DNA from: Streptomyces sp. NBC_00572
GTDB taxonomy: Bacteria; Actinomycetota; Actinomycetes; Streptomycetales; Streptomycetaceae
NCBI RefSeq assembly: GCF_026341815.1
Contig: NZ_JAPENX010000001.1
Location: forward strand, 5,890,001-5,954,000
Length of the DNA: 64,000 nucleotides
Reading direction: 5' to 3'
The translations under genes and the position numbers were made by a program. The notes beneath the pieces are model-generated. The model had not been told where the DNA came from, did no database searches, and saw only the letters and a list, made by a program, of their open reading frames with translations. This document shows positions 41,403 through 48,663 of the stretch, piece after piece (the first letter of the stretch is position 1; every line of letters begins with the position of its first letter).

Positions 41403-42075
41403 TCAGCCCCGAAGCGCCGAGGCGAAGATTCTCGGCAGCGCGGACCAGCGGGGCGCGGCGACGAACTCGGTGAGGAGACGGCCTGTCGTCGCCGCGGTGC
41501 GGTTTCGACGAACCACGGGGGCTTGGGGGACATGACCGGCTCCCCGTGCAGGATCGCCCGGGGAGCCGGGCGGAACGGGCCCCGTACGACGGTCCGTTCG
41601 GGTCCGTCCAGGAGCAGCGCGTTGTGCACGACGCCGATGCCGCTCTGGATGTCGTCGAGCGTGTGCCCGGGGAAGGCGCCCCAGGTGGCGGTCGCCGTCA
41701 GATAGCCGAGGCCCGTCCAGGCGTTCACCGCGACCGTGCCGTAACGGAGTTCGGCGATCATCCGGTCGAGCGCCGGGCCGAGCGCGGCGATGGTGCGCGG
41801 ATGGACGACGAGGTTCACCCCGAGCGTGCCGGTGAGCTCCTCGTTGGCGGTACGGATCGCCTCGTCGAGGAACTGCCCCATGTCACCGGGGAGTTCCAGG
41901 ACGGCGAGGACGGGGGCGAAGTACTCGGTCGTCAGGGCGGGGCCCGGATCGGCGGGGTCGAGGTTCGTCAGCAGCACCCGGCCCTTGTCGATGCGTCGCG
42001 CCCCGGCGTACGAGGCGACGGCCTGCGCCACCCGTTCGTCGCTGCCCGGGTAGTACGCGGGACGGGCGGGGCGCA
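41403..42075 (-). pseudogene. Aldehyde dehydrogenase family, C-terminal fragment with frameshift
   Basis: The minus strand encodes the end of an atypical aldehyde dehydrogenase: LTTEYFAPVLAVLELPGD, NEELTGTLGVNLVVHPRT, RYGTVAVNAWTGLGYL, GIGVVHNALLLDGPE and SPKPPWFV. The N-terminal two thirds, with the catalytic Cys and Glu, are missing beyond about 42075. After PPWFV (near 41516) the reading frame must change by one base to continue as NRTAATTGRLLTEFVAAP, then a normal C-terminus ending FASALRG at a TGA at 41403-41405. The gene is therefore both 5'-deleted and frameshifted. It abuts an SDR fragment of opposite orientation. Confidence 0.78.
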
Positions 42076-42077
42076 AC

Positions 42078-42293
42078 GTGATCGGCGGCGCGGAACGCGC
42101 CCGTACCCCGCAGATCGTGGCCGACGCCGCGCACGCGGTCCTTACCCGTGACGCGCGCGCGTGCACGGGCAACCTCTTCGTCGACGACGAGGTGCTGGCG
42201 GAGGAGGGGGTGCGGGACCTCTCCGGCTACCGGCCGACGGACGCGGACGCGAGCGGCGAACTGGAGCTGGACATCTTCGTCGACCCCGCCTGA
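42078..42293 (+). pseudogene. SDR-family dehydrogenase, C-terminal fragment
   Basis: About 70 codons encode RTPQIVADAAHAVLTRDARA followed by CTGNLFVDDEVLAEEGVRDL and ELELDIFVDPA. This is the C-terminal end of HSDL2-like short-chain dehydrogenases (a PEIMADAAYAIL..GNFFIDDEVL pattern). The Rossmann motif and YxxxK active site are gone. The 5' boundary meets the 5' boundary of the aldehyde dehydrogenase fragment, so one deletion removed the shared upstream region and the first parts of both genes. Confidence 0.75.
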
Positions 42294-42332
42294 CTCGGGG
42301 CCGAGGGGGGGCGAGGCGGGCGCGTCGGTGCT

Positions 42333-42830
42333 CTACGAGCCCTTCCTGGGCGTCGGCTGCTCGCGCACGGCGTCGTAACGTGCCGGCATCGTGGGGCCCG
42401 ACGCGAGTTCGTGCAGGAGTCGGTGGAGCGCCGTGCGGTCGGCCGGGGCGAGGTCCGCGAAGACCTGCTCGTCGAGGTGTTCGAGCCCGCCGTTGGCGCG
42501 CGCGAGCACGGCGGACCCGGTCTCGGTGACGTCCACGACGTACCGGCGCCGGTCCCGCGGGTCACGCGCCCGCGCCACGTATCCGGCGGTCTCCAGGGTG
42601 TCCAGGCTGCTCGCCATCGTGGCCGGGTCGATCCGCAGATGCGTACCGAGCCCCAGCTGCGGCTGCGGCCCGTTGTCCACGAGGGCCTGCAGGATGCTGT
42701 AGTGCCGTACGCGCAGCCCGAGCCCGTCCAGCTCGCCCTCGCTCAGCCGGAACGCCACCTGTCCCAGCTTGAGCAGCAGACAGATCGCGTGCTCCGCCGC
42801 CGAGCCAGGGACCAAGGATCCCTCGGACAC
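42333..42830 (-). CDS. MarR-family regulator, divergent from nitric oxide synthase
   Basis: A 165-residue winged-helix regulator: LRVRHYSILQALVDNGPQPQ, then LGTHLRIDPATMASSLDTLE followed by ETAGYVARARDPRDRRRYVV, the MarR wing with its DxRxxR motif. It starts at a GTG (42830). It is divergent from the nitric oxide synthase gene with 168 bases between starts, so control of that gene is likely. No clear palindrome of the classical MarR size is visible apart from the hairpin at the synthase start. Confidence 0.85.
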   Translation of the reverse strand: MSEGSLVPGSAAEHAICLLLKLGQVAFRLSEGELDGLGLRVRHYSILQALVDNGPQPQLGLGTHLRIDPATMASSLDTLETAGYVARARDPRDRRRYVVDVTETGSAVLARANGGLEHLDEQVFADLAPADRTALHRLLHELASGPTMPARYDAVREQPTPRKGS

Positions 42831-42958
42831 CGTTTACCCCGCTTATCGTTTGCCGTGCGTACGATGGACGGTCGCCATGATAGCGAGCGCCGGAGGGCCG
42901 GGCAGCGTACCAGCGGCGGACCCGGCAAGGGCGGATATTCACGTACTCTCCGCGCCTG

Positions 42959-43000
42959 AATGTGTTCATACGGTAGTCATGACGCCGGGAGGAACACATT
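42959..43000 (+). promoter_or_regulatory. Inverted repeat covering the translation start of the nitric oxide synthase gene
   Basis: AATGTGTTC (42959-42967) pairs perfectly with GAACACATT (42992-43000). The 24-base loop and right arm contain the GGGAGGAA ribosome site, and the right arm includes the first two bases of the TTG start. Folding of the mRNA would hide the initiation region. It could instead be a widely spaced operator. Confidence 0.5.
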
Positions 43001-44195
43001 GATCTTCAGTCGCAGCCGCCGCCGGAAGTCTGTCCCCAGCACGGGCGCCTGCCCCTACGCGTCCGGGGACCCCTCGCCCGCAGTCCCCGTCCGCGAGGTC
43101 GCCGGCCAGGTGCCGCACCTCGTGGACCGGCGCGAGGCGGAACGGTTCATCCGTCAGTTCCACGGCGAACAGCCGGGCGCCGGAGACGTGCGGAGCCGGG
43201 TCCGTGAGGCGCTGGCCGAGATCGATCGCACCGGCACCTACGAACACTCCCCGGCCGAACTCGCCTTCGGCGCGCGCGTCGCCTGGCGGAACGCGGCCCG
43301 CTGCATCGGCAGGCTCTACTGGCGCAGCCTCGTCGTGCGCGATCTGCGGCACCTCGCGTCCGCCGACGACATCGCCGCCGCCACCTTCGAGCATCTCCGG
43401 CTCGCCGGCAACGGCGGCCGGATCCGGCCGGTGATCACCGTCTTCGCCCCCGACCGGCCGGGCCGCCCCGGCCCCCGGATCGTCAACGACCAGTTGGTGC
43501 GCTACGCCGGACACCGCACGCCGGAGGGGCGGTGGAGCGGCGACCCCCGCAGCGCACCCCTGACCGCCCGGGCCCGCGATCTGGGCTGGAAGCGCGACGA
43601 AGAACCCTTCCAGGTACTGCCGTTGATGGTCCAGGAGCGCCCCGGAGACCGGCCGGAGTGGTACGAGCTGCCGGACGACTCCGTCCGCGAGGTGCCGCTG
43701 AGCCACCCCGATCACGCGTGGTTCGCCGACCTGGGACTGCGGTGGTACGCCGTGCCCGCGATCAGCGACATGACCCTGGAGATCGGCGGCGTACGGTATC
43801 CGGCGGCGCCGTTCAACGGCTGGTACATGGGGACCGAGATAGGTGCCCGGAACCTCGCCGACACCGAGCGGTACGACCTCCTGCCCGTGGTGGCCGACCG
43901 GCTCGGGCTCGACCGGTCGAGCGAGCGCACCCTGTGGCGGGACCGGGCGCTCGTCGAACTCAACGTGGCGGTGCTGTACTCCTTCCACCGGGCCGGGGTG
44001 ACCATGGCGGACCACCACACGGAGTCCCAGCGGTTCCTGCGGCACATCGCCCAGGAGGCCCGCCACGGGAGGGAGACGCCGGCCGACTGGAGCTGGATCG
44101 TGCCCCCGGTGTCCGGCTCCGCGACGCCGGTCTTCCACCGGTACTACGACGCGGTCGACCCGTCCCTCCGACCGGCCTTCCTCGCCCGCGGCTGA
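42999..44195 (+). CDS. nos: Bacterial nitric oxide synthase, oxygenase domain
   Basis: A 398-residue NOS oxygenase without a reductase domain, as in other bacterial enzymes. The haem-thiolate Cys102 lies in WRNAARCIGR. PFNGWYMGTEI binds substrate Arg through its Glu. HTESQRFLRH and the aromatic WSWIVPPVSGSATPVFH contribute to the pterin/haem pocket. It oxidises L-arginine to citrulline and NO with electrons from cellular flavoproteins. I place the start at a TTG (42999) because GGGAGGAA is six bases upstream; an ATG at 42960 lacks a ribosome site. It has a divergent MarR regulator and no thaxtomin-type nitration genes nearby, so a signalling or stress-protection role is more likely than toxin synthesis. 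Confidence 0.93.
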   Translation: MIFSRSRRRKSVPSTGACPYASGDPSPAVPVREVAGQVPHLVDRREAERFIRQFHGEQPGAGDVRSRVREALAEIDRTGTYEHSPAELAFGARVAWRNAARCIGRLYWRSLVVRDLRHLASADDIAAATFEHLRLAGNGGRIRPVITVFAPDRPGRPGPRIVNDQLVRYAGHRTPEGRWSGDPRSAPLTARARDLGWKRDEEPFQVLPLMVQERPGDRPEWYELPDDSVREVPLSHPDHAWFADLGLRWYAVPAISDMTLEIGGVRYPAAPFNGWYMGTEIGARNLADTERYDLLPVVADRLGLDRSSERTLWRDRALVELNVAVLYSFHRAGVTMADHHTESQRFLRHIAQEARHGRETPADWSWIVPPVSGSATPVFHRYYDAVDPSLRPAFLARG

Positions 44196-44276
44196 GCGGG
44201 GCGGCGTGCGGGCGGGCGGTGGTGCGGACGGGACGGCGGCGTGCGGGCGAGCGGCGTGTGGGCGGGCGCCTTCGCC

Positions 44277-44567
44277 TCAGCCGCCCGTCCCGGGGGCCCA
44301 GTAGTTGTGCACCGCCATGACCTCGGGGCCCGCGTCGGTGACGGGCCAGCCCTCCTCGGCCGCGATCGGCATCATGCGTGCGGCGAAGGCGTTCATCTGC
44401 TCCTCGGTCTCCCAGACGTCGAAGATCTCCAGGCCGCCGTCCGCCTTCGCACACGTGTGGGACACACAGCCGTCGAAGATGTCGGGCGTCGAACGGAGCC
44501 GGGCGTTGAGGGCGTCGTACTGGTCGGTGGTGATGCCCGAGAGGACGGCGTGCACGAAGATCGCCAT
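44277..44567 (-). CDS. Antibiotic-biosynthesis-monooxygenase-like dimeric alpha/beta barrel protein
   Basis: A 96-residue protein, MAIFVHAVLSGITTDQYDAL followed by CVSHTCAKADGGLEIFDVWE, EEQMNAFAARMMPIAAEEG and a short tail. The strand-helix pattern and length fit the ABM/quinol-monooxygenase ferredoxin-like fold. No catalytic residue can be assigned. AGGAGGAG lies before the ATG. It is convergent with the NOS gene; the 81-base gap is a low-complexity GCGGGCG-rich stretch. Confidence 0.65.
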   Translation of the reverse strand: MAIFVHAVLSGITTDQYDALNARLRSTPDIFDGCVSHTCAKADGGLEIFDVWETEEQMNAFAARMMPIAAEEGWPVTDAGPEVMAVHNYWAPGTGG

Positions 44568-44712
44568 GATGGATCACTCCTCCTGAGAGAGGGTGGCGGC
44601 ACCTCCCGTGCCGCCCCCGGCGCCGTCCGCTCCCATCCACCAGCACAGCACGGCCCGTCGTCGACGGCACGCCGGAGGCCGTCGCCCGCCCCGAGGCGCG
44701 GGCGGCGGGTGG

Positions 44713-45168
44713 TCAGCGGCCGCGCGGGGGCGGTGTCTGGTCGACGAGGACAGCCGTCGCGCGGTCGAGGAGGTCGCACAGGGCGCCGTGTTCGGCGGGC
44801 GTGAACGCGTCGGTGAGCGCGCGTTCGAGGACGATGACCTCCTCGTAGGCGCGGTCCAGTACCGCCCGTCCGTCATCGGTCGGCGTGGCGATCTGCACCT
44901 TGGCGTGCGCGGGGGACGCGTCGCGGCGGATGAGGCCCTTGTTCTCCATGGTGGTGAGCACGCTGGCCATGCTCTGCTGTGTCACCCCGCAGGCCCGAGC
45001 CGCCTGGGCACCGGACAGGCCGCCCTCGCGGGAGAGGGTCAGCAGCACGGTGTACTGCGTCATGGTCAGCCCGTGGCCGCGCAGTACGGCCTCGTGGTGC
45101 GCCATCAACGCCTGTTCCGCGCGCCTGATGCGGGTGCAGAGGTACTCCTCGACCGGGATCTCCGTCAT
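44713..45168 (-). CDS. MarR-family regulator
   Basis: A 151-residue regulator: LTMTQYTVLLTLSREGGLSG followed by AQAARACGVTQQSMASVLTT (recognition helix) and LIRRDASPAHAKVQIATPTD (wing). Cys59 in the RACGVTQ helix could make it redox-responsive. It is divergent from a quinone-oxidoreductase-like gene. A perfect 10-base palindrome lies 17 bases before its start, the expected site for self-repression and control of the reductase. Confidence 0.87.
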   Translation of the reverse strand: MTEIPVEEYLCTRIRRAEQALMAHHEAVLRGHGLTMTQYTVLLTLSREGGLSGAQAARACGVTQQSMASVLTTMENKGLIRRDASPAHAKVQIATPTDDGRAVLDRAYEEVIVLERALTDAFTPAEHGALCDLLDRATAVLVDQTPPPRGR

Positions 45169-45184
45169 GCTCTCACTCCCAACA

Positions 45185-45212
45185 CAGGTATCTGTGTTGA
45201 CTCAGATACCTG
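45185..45212. promoter_or_regulatory. Palindromic operator between MarR and oxidoreductase genes
   Basis: Perfect arms CAGGTATCTG (45185-45194) and CAGATACCTG (45203-45212) flank 8 bases. It lies in the 106-base divergent gap, and a partial second copy (ACAGGATACTGAGT) occurs near 45240, close to the oxidoreductase start. Confidence 0.75.
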
Positions 45213-45274
45213 TTACGTCTAGCGTTCCTCGTGACGTGACACAGGATACTGAGTCAGCTCAGGAGGCTGCATCC

Positions 45275-46231
45275 ATGCGGGCGATCATTCTCGACAGCGA
45301 CGACCACTACCGGATCACCGAACGCGACGAACCCGCCCCCGGCCCCGGCCAGGTGGCGGTCCGCGTGGCCTACGCGGGCATCCAGTGGGGCGACACGATG
45401 GTCAGGGACGGCCACTTCCCCGTGCCGCGCCCCTTCGTCCCCGGCTTCGAGGCCTCCGGGCACATCGTCGCCGTCGGTGCGGGCGTCGACGGCGACCGCG
45501 TCGGGGAAGCCGTCACCGCCCTCGCCACGGGCGGCGCCTGGGCCGAGGTGGCCGTCGTGCCCGCCGCACTCGCCCTGCCGATCGGCGATGTGCCCCTGCG
45601 TACGGCGGCCGGATTCGGCTGGGGCACCCCGACCGCCTACGACCTCGTCCACACCGCCGCACGCCTGCGGCAGGGCGACAGCGTGCTCGTCCACGCCGCC
45701 GCCGGTGGAGTCGGCGGTCTCGCCGCCCAGTTCGCGAGACTCGCCGGAGCCGGCCGCGTCGTCGGCGTGGCCGGCGGTGCCCGCAGGGCGGAGTACGCCG
45801 CCGGTGGCGCCTTCGACCGTGTCCTCCAGCGCGAGGCGTTCCCGGCCGGGCTCGGCGACGAGCGGTTCGACGTGGTCCTCGACCCCGTCGGCGGCAGGAC
45901 CCGGCAGGAAGGGCTCCGGCTGCTCGCGCCGCACGGCCGCCTGGTGGCGTACGGCGGCCTCGGCGGCCGCGAACCCGTCCCCGCCGACGCCGACGACCTG
46001 CTCATGACGGGAAGGTCACTCGTGACGTACAACAGCGACCTGCTGAGCCGCACGCACCCCGACCGTCTCGCCGACTCCGCCCGGCGGGCACTCGACCTGC
46101 TGGCCCGGGGGCGGATCCGGATCGACATCACCGCCGAGTACGACCCGACGGAACTCGACGTCGCGGTGCGGCGGCTGAGCGACGGCACCACCCTCGGCAA
46201 GAGCGTCCTGCGCGTCGCCGGGCGTCTGTGA
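45275..46231 (+). CDS. Zinc-independent MDR-type NADPH:quinone oxidoreductase
   Basis: A 318-residue medium-chain reductase: GDTMVRDGHFPVPRPFVPGF (substrate-side loop), then LRQGDSVLVHAAAGGVGGLA with the AxxGxxG NADPH-binding loop, and FDVVLDPVGGRTRQEGLRLL. Zinc ligands of alcohol dehydrogenases are absent, placing it with QOR/crotonyl-reductase relatives. AGGAGG is eight bases before the ATG. The adjacent MarR regulator and palindrome suggest induction by quinones or electrophiles. It ends 9 bases from a convergent gene. Confidence 0.87.
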   Translation: MRAIILDSDDHYRITERDEPAPGPGQVAVRVAYAGIQWGDTMVRDGHFPVPRPFVPGFEASGHIVAVGAGVDGDRVGEAVTALATGGAWAEVAVVPAALALPIGDVPLRTAAGFGWGTPTAYDLVHTAARLRQGDSVLVHAAAGGVGGLAAQFARLAGAGRVVGVAGGARRAEYAAGGAFDRVLQREAFPAGLGDERFDVVLDPVGGRTRQEGLRLLAPHGRLVAYGGLGGREPVPADADDLLMTGRSLVTYNSDLLSRTHPDRLADSARRALDLLARGRIRIDITAEYDPTELDVAVRRLSDGTTLGKSVLRVAGRL

Positions 46232-46240
46232 ACCGGCGCC

Positions 46241-47125
46241 TCAGCGCCGTCCCAGGAGCTCCGCGATCCGCGTGAAGCCCTCCGCGCCGTGGCCCAGGGC
46301 CACCGTCCGGCGGGCCAGGCCCTCGGCGGCGCGCATCACGCCCGCGTCGATGCCGTGGGCCTCGGATGCGTGCACGATGTGCGCCATCGTCGACACCGCC
46401 GAGGTGAGCGGATTCCCCTCACCCGAGTACCGGCCGTTCTCCACGTCCTCGGCCCACTCCTGGAACAGCGGCGGCAGGATCGCGCCGATGCCGGCGGCGA
46501 ACGGCGCCAGCTCCGTCGGGGAGATCCCCTCGGCGCGCGCCACCGCCAGGGCGTGGACGTAGCCCGCCATGGACGTCCAGAAGATGTCGAGCAGCGCGAT
46601 GTCGTACGCCGCCGCCCGGCTGATCTCCTCCCCGAGGTGGGTGTGGGTGCCGCCCAGCGCGTCCAGCACCGGCCGGTGCTCGCCGTAGAGCGCCTCGGGG
46701 CCGCTGTGGAGGAACACCCCGGCGGGCGTCCCGATGGTCGGGGTCGGGGTCATGATGGCGCCGTCGAGATAACCGATGCCGTGCTCTTCGGCCCACCGTC
46801 CGGTGTCCCTGGCCCGCTCGGGGGTGTCGGCGCTGAGGTTCACGACGGTCCGCCCCTTGAGCGCACCCGTCACGGCCGCCTGCCGCAGTACGGAGTCGGT
46901 GGCGTCGTAGTTGACCAGGCAGACCACGGTCAGCGGGCTCGCGGCGACCGCCTCCTCGGCGCTCGCGGCCGGGACGGCACCGGCGGCGACCAGCTCCCCG
47001 TCCCGGCCCGGCGTCCGGTTCCACACGGTGGTCCGTACGCCCGCGGCCAGGAACGCGGCGGCCAGCGCCCGTCCCATCGGCCCGAGACCGACGACGGTGA
47101 CCGAGGGTTCGCGGGAAGAAGACAT
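46241..47125 (-). CDS. NADPH-dependent imine-reductase/beta-hydroxyacid dehydrogenase-like protein
   Basis: A 294-residue protein. The N-terminal Rossmann domain reads VTVVGLGPMGRALAAAFLAA with WNRTPGR as the NADPH-selecting Arg loop. LDGAIMTPTPTIGTPAGVFL replaces the substrate loop of hydroxyacid dehydrogenases, and AAAYDIALLDIFWTSMAGYV is the all-helical dimerisation region. The PT-rich loop lacks the usual catalytic Lys, matching the imine reductase branch, which reduces cyclic imines. It is divergent from an HxlR regulator with 60 bases between, the probable controller. Confidence 0.82.
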   Translation of the reverse strand: MSSSREPSVTVVGLGPMGRALAAAFLAAGVRTTVWNRTPGRDGELVAAGAVPAASAEEAVAASPLTVVCLVNYDATDSVLRQAAVTGALKGRTVVNLSADTPERARDTGRWAEEHGIGYLDGAIMTPTPTIGTPAGVFLHSGPEALYGEHRPVLDALGGTHTHLGEEISRAAAYDIALLDIFWTSMAGYVHALAVARAEGISPTELAPFAAGIGAILPPLFQEWAEDVENGRYSGEGNPLTSAVSTMAHIVHASEAHGIDAGVMRAAEGLARRTVALGHGAEGFTRIAELLGRR

Positions 47126-47185
47126 GGGTGAACTCCCTTGTAGACAGATGAAAGAAGAAATCCCGGAGGAAGGAGAGGGACGCGG

Positions 47186-47536
47186 ATGTCACGCGCCCGG
47201 GCCCAGGACACGAACGTGTGCGGCGTCAGCGCCGCGATCGTGGTCATCGAGGGCAAATGGAAGACGGCCCTGCTGTGGCTGCTGGAGTCAGGCCCGCACC
47301 GCCCCGGCGAACTGCGCCGGAAGCTCCCCGAGATCAGCGAGAAGGTGCTGACCCAGGCCTTGCGCGAGATGGAGGAGGACGGTGTCGTGCACCGCGAGGT
47401 GTACGACGTCCTGCCGCCGAAGACCGTCTACTCGTTGAGCGGCTTCGGGCGTGAACTCTCCGAGGCGCTCGCCCCGTTGTCCGACTGGGGCCACCGCCGC
47501 CTGGACCGGCTCACCGCGGTACCGGCCGCTTCCTGA
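47186..47536 (+). CDS. HxlR-family transcriptional regulator
   Basis: A 116-residue winged-helix protein with VCGVSAAIVVIEGKWKTALL (Cys12 near the N-terminus, as in redox-sensing members), RPGELRRKLPEISEKVLTQA, and the wing REVYDVLPPKTVYSLSGFG. GGAAGGAGAGG precedes the ATG. Members such as YodB/HypR respond to electrophiles through the N-terminal Cys. The divergent imine-reductase-like gene is the likely target. A palindrome of the TACnCAC type lies downstream rather than at the promoter. Confidence 0.88.
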   Translation: MSRARAQDTNVCGVSAAIVVIEGKWKTALLWLLESGPHRPGELRRKLPEISEKVLTQALREMEEDGVVHREVYDVLPPKTVYSLSGFGRELSEALAPLSDWGHRRLDRLTAVPAAS

Positions 47537-47586
47537 GGCCCTCCGTCTCCTTTCCTCCGGGCCGCTTCCAGCTTCGCCCGGGCCGT

Positions 47587-47630
47587 GCGCCCCGACAAGT
47601 ACGCACAAAAAAGTGGGTATGCCGGGGCGC
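47587..47630. promoter_or_regulatory. Nested palindrome downstream of the HxlR gene
   Basis: TACGCAC-AAAAAA-GTGGGTA (47600-47619, one mismatch) is framed by outer arms GCGCCCCG (47587-47594) and CGGGGCGC (47623-47630). The inner part resembles HxlR-type operators, while the whole can fold as a hairpin with an A-rich loop and could act as the hxlR terminator. Confidence 0.4.
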
Positions 47631-47636
47631 ACGCGA

Positions 47637-47666
47637 AGGGGGCCTCCCCGTGAAGGAAGGCCCCCT
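47637..47666. terminator. Hairpin terminator between hxlR-like and meaB
   Basis: Arms AGGGGGCCT (47637-47645) and AGGCCCCCT (47658-47666) pair perfectly around 12 bases. It lies between convergent genes and may serve both. Confidence 0.65.
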
Positions 47667-47679
47667 GAGGGAGGAGTCG

Positions 47680-48663
47680 TCAGCCCCGCCGCTCCCCGAA
47701 GGCGTCCAGGATGCGCTCGGCGGCCAGCGTCGCCGTCAGCCCGCCCGCGCGGACCTGCTCCTCAAGGGCCGGCGCGAGCTCCTTGACCGCCGGGTCCGTG
47801 TGGAGGCGGCGCAGGAGTTCGTCGCGGACCATGTTCCAGGTCCAGTCGACCTGCTGGTCGTGGCGCTTGGCCGTGAGTCGGCCGGTCGAGTCGAGCAGGG
47901 TGCGGTGCTGCTGAAGGCGGTCCCACACCTCGTCGAGGCCGGCCGATTCCCGGGCGCTGCAGCTGAGCACCGGCGGCGTCCAGAACGAGTCGGCGCCGTG
48001 CATGAGCCGCAGCGCGCCCGCGAGTTCGCGGGCGGCGGCGCGGGCGTCGCGCTCGTGGGGGCCGTCGGCCTTGTTGACGGTGACCACGTCGGCGAGTTCC
48101 AGGACGCCCTTCTTGATGCCCTGGAGCTGGTCGCCCGTGCGGGCCAGGGTGAGCAGCAGGAAGGAGTCGACCATGTTGGCGACGGCGGTCTCGGACTGGC
48201 CGACGCCGACCGTCTCGACGAGCACCACGTCGTAGCCCGCGGCCTCCATCACGACCATCGACTCGCGGGTCGCCTTGGCGACGCCGCCGAGGGTGCCGGC
48301 GCTGGGGGAGGGCCGTACGAAGGCCGCCGGGTCGACGGCCAGCCGCTCCATCCGCGTCTTGTCGCCGAGGATGGAGCCGCCCGTACGGGTCGACGACGGG
48401 TCGACGGCGAGCACCGCGACCCGGTGGCCGAGCCCGGTCAGCATCGTGCCGAACGCGTCGATGAACGTCGACTTGCCGACACCGGGCACTCCGCTGATCC
48501 CGATCCGCACGGCGTTCCCGCTGTGCGGAAGCAGCTCCGTCAGGAGCTCCTGGGCGAGCGCCCGGTGCTGGGGGCGGGTCGACTCGACGAGGGTGATCGC
48601 GCGGGCGACGAGCGCCCGCTTCCCCTCCCGTACCCCCCGGACGTACGTGTCGAGATCGATCAC
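47680..48663 (-). CDS. meaB: Methylmalonyl-CoA mutase-associated GTPase MeaB
   Basis: A 327-residue G3E-family GTPase. Walker A is GVPGVGKST (58-66). DPSSTRTGGSILGDKTRM, the switch-like ETVGVGQSE and the base-recognition NKAD follow. MeaB loads intact adenosylcobalamin onto the mutase, protects it from inactivation and releases damaged cofactor. The GTG start overlaps the mutB stop by four bases. Last gene of mutA-mutB-meaB. Confidence 0.93.
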   Translation of the reverse strand: MIDLDTYVRGVREGKRALVARAITLVESTRPQHRALAQELLTELLPHSGNAVRIGISGVPGVGKSTFIDAFGTMLTGLGHRVAVLAVDPSSTRTGGSILGDKTRMERLAVDPAAFVRPSPSAGTLGGVAKATRESMVVMEAAGYDVVLVETVGVGQSETAVANMVDSFLLLTLARTGDQLQGIKKGVLELADVVTVNKADGPHERDARAAARELAGALRLMHGADSFWTPPVLSCSARESAGLDEVWDRLQQHRTLLDSTGRLTAKRHDQQVDWTWNMVRDELLRRLHTDPAVKELAPALEEQVRAGGLTATLAAERILDAFGERRG

